Shown: positions 6,472 to 6,772 of the stretch, piece by piece
How positions within the stretch are numbered: the stretch's first letter is position 1
Layout: each line of letters opens with the position of its first letter
Assembly (NCBI GenBank): GCA_003556955.1
Contig: PWQB01000171.1
Span: 1 to 6,772 of the forward strand
Length of the DNA: 6,772 nt
Source: Nostocaceae cyanobacterium CSSed10_463m
Lineage (GTDB): Bacteria; Cyanobacteriota; Cyanobacteriia; Cyanobacteriales; Nostocaceae
Direction of reading: 5' to 3'
Program-made: the position numbers and the translations under genes
Notes under the pieces: generated by a model
The model's database searches: none
Seen by the model: the letters and a program-made list of their open reading frames with translations, nothing else
Told to the model about the DNA's origin: nothing

Positions 6472-6526
6472 GATATGGTAAACACCTGGTATATATAAAG
6501 GCTTGGCTCTTGTTCAAGTCTTTTTC
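6472..6526 (+). ncRNA. Candidate small RNA, repeated unit copy B
   Basis: This is the second copy of the unit at 5872, offset by exactly 600 bases. It begins GATATGGTAAAC, is 23/25 identical over the first 25 bases, and then carries a hairpin with the same left arm, GGCTTGGCT. The right arm has diverged but pairing is kept (AAGGCTTG 6498-6505 with CAAGTCTT 6515-6522, one G-U). In copy B the tiny frame from ATG 6475 ends after seven codons (MVNTWYI), before the hairpin. The differing length argues against a conserved 20-residue peptide and in favour of RNA function. Confidence 0.5.
6498..6526 (+). terminator. Terminator-like hairpin of copy B
   Basis: An 8-bp stem (6498-6505 with 6515-6522) around loop GCTCTTGTT is followed by T5 (6521-6525) and a second T6 run at 6531-6536. 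It is functionally equivalent to the hairpin at 5898. Confidence 0.65.
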
Positions 6527-6648
6527 ATACTTTTTTGAATTGAATATCATTGACATAATACAAAATTACATACAGCATATTTCATTTGAGTCAAGTACAT
6601 GAGTGCGGGAAATATGCCCATCCTAAAACAATACTTTTCGGTTAAGGT

Positions 6649-6674
6649 TTCGTTCGCGTAGCGTGCCGTAGGCA
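6649..6674. repeat. Interspersed repeat of Nostocales type
   Basis: TTCGCGTAGCGTGCCGTAGG lies at 6653-6672. I recognise this GC-rich string as a common interspersed repeat of filamentous cyanobacteria; it is related in style to the interior of the element at 5942-6055. It directly abuts the G/C-run hairpins that follow. Confidence 0.5.
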
Positions 6675-6676
6675 AT

Positions 6677-6749
6677 CCCCCCAACCCCCCTTGAAAAGGG
6701 GGGCTAAAGTCCTCAAAGTCCCCCTTCTTAAGGGGGATTTAGGGGGATC
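6677..6749. repeat. C-run/G-run hairpin repeat
   Basis: CCCCCCTT (6685-6692) pairs with AAGGGGGG (6696-6703) around GAA, and CCCCCTT (6720-6726) pairs with AAGGGGG (6730-6736) around CTT. A further GGGGG at 6742-6746 could compete with the second stem. This hairpin cluster is a familiar dispersed repeat in cyanobacterial intergenic DNA. No T run follows, so I do not call it a terminator. Confidence 0.7.
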
Positions 6750-6772
6750 TCCAATGTGCAAATATCGTTAAC

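Larger units (their letters stand above)
5220..6772. other. 1.55-kb noncoding region with hairpin units and repeats
   Basis: No protein gene of more than about 25 codons with a credible start or family is visible on either strand, and the base composition is very AT-rich. Four plus-strand hairpins followed by T-rich tracts occur at 5454, 5898, 6208 and 6498. They are interspersed with a TTTTGAC heptamer repeat, a MITE-like element and G/C-run hairpins, each listed separately. I see no clear terminator immediately after the operon stop at 5219. Stretches 5220-5396, 5482-5747, 6061-6138 and 6240-6432 hold nothing I can name. Confidence 0.7.

Noticed and set aside
5872..6526. Naming the repeated unit NsiR1 with hetF following
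   Set aside because: Tandem small RNAs upstream of hetF are a known arrangement in these cyanobacteria, but I cannot compare sequences here, the known DIF-type promoter motif TCCGGA is not seen at the units, and the downstream gene is outside the window.

Overview
This AT-rich window most likely comes from a filamentous, heterocyst-type cyanobacterium (Nostoc/Anabaena/Calothrix-like). The evidence is three copies of the cyanobacterial octamer GCGATCGC (HIP1; 132-139, 3019-3026, 4562-4569), several intergenic palindromic repeat families that I recognise from such genomes, a TTTTGAC heptamer repeat, a tRNA gene without encoded CCA, and two-component proteins of cyanobacterial style. The genus is inferred; no marker gene fixes it.

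Layout. Positions 4-294 hold a long inverted repeat whose arms each carry two small palindromes. A tRNA-Val(GAC) gene follows on the minus strand (339-413). A short palindromic repeat (521-572) and a good sigma70-type promoter precede a classical short-chain dehydrogenase/reductase (676-1452). After about 240 bases with no gene comes a two-gene signalling operon. Its first gene is an ethylene-receptor-type hybrid of membrane sensor, two PAS domains and a HisKA_2 histidine kinase. Its second gene, 15 bases downstream, is a REC-PAS-HisKA-HATPase protein (3687-5219).

The main anomaly is at the start of the sensor kinase. The conserved first transmembrane segment of the ethylene-binding domain is encoded directly upstream of the ATG at 1857, but a run of nine T (1737-1745) puts it one base out of frame with the only plausible start codons (1720 or 1696). 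Ten T would give an intact 650-residue receptor, with the Asp, Cys and His expected for copper/ethylene binding spaced exactly as in plant ETR1. The cause could be a sequencing error, a recent mutation, phase variation or transcriptional slippage.

The last 1.55 kb (5220-6772) has no recognisable protein gene. It is not featureless: it contains four terminator-like hairpins, all on the plus strand. Two of them belong to a near-identical unit repeated exactly 600 bases apart (5872 and 6472), each with an AGATAGAT box about 40 bases upstream. I read this as a candidate family of small RNAs. Between and after these units lie a small MITE-like element (5942-6055) and C-rich/G-rich hairpin repeats (6649-6749).

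How the parts work together: the sensor kinase probably senses a ligand at the membrane (ethylene through Cu(I), if the N-terminus is made) and phosphorylates the REC domain of its neighbour, which adds its own PAS input and kinase output. The SDR and the tRNA are independent transcription units.
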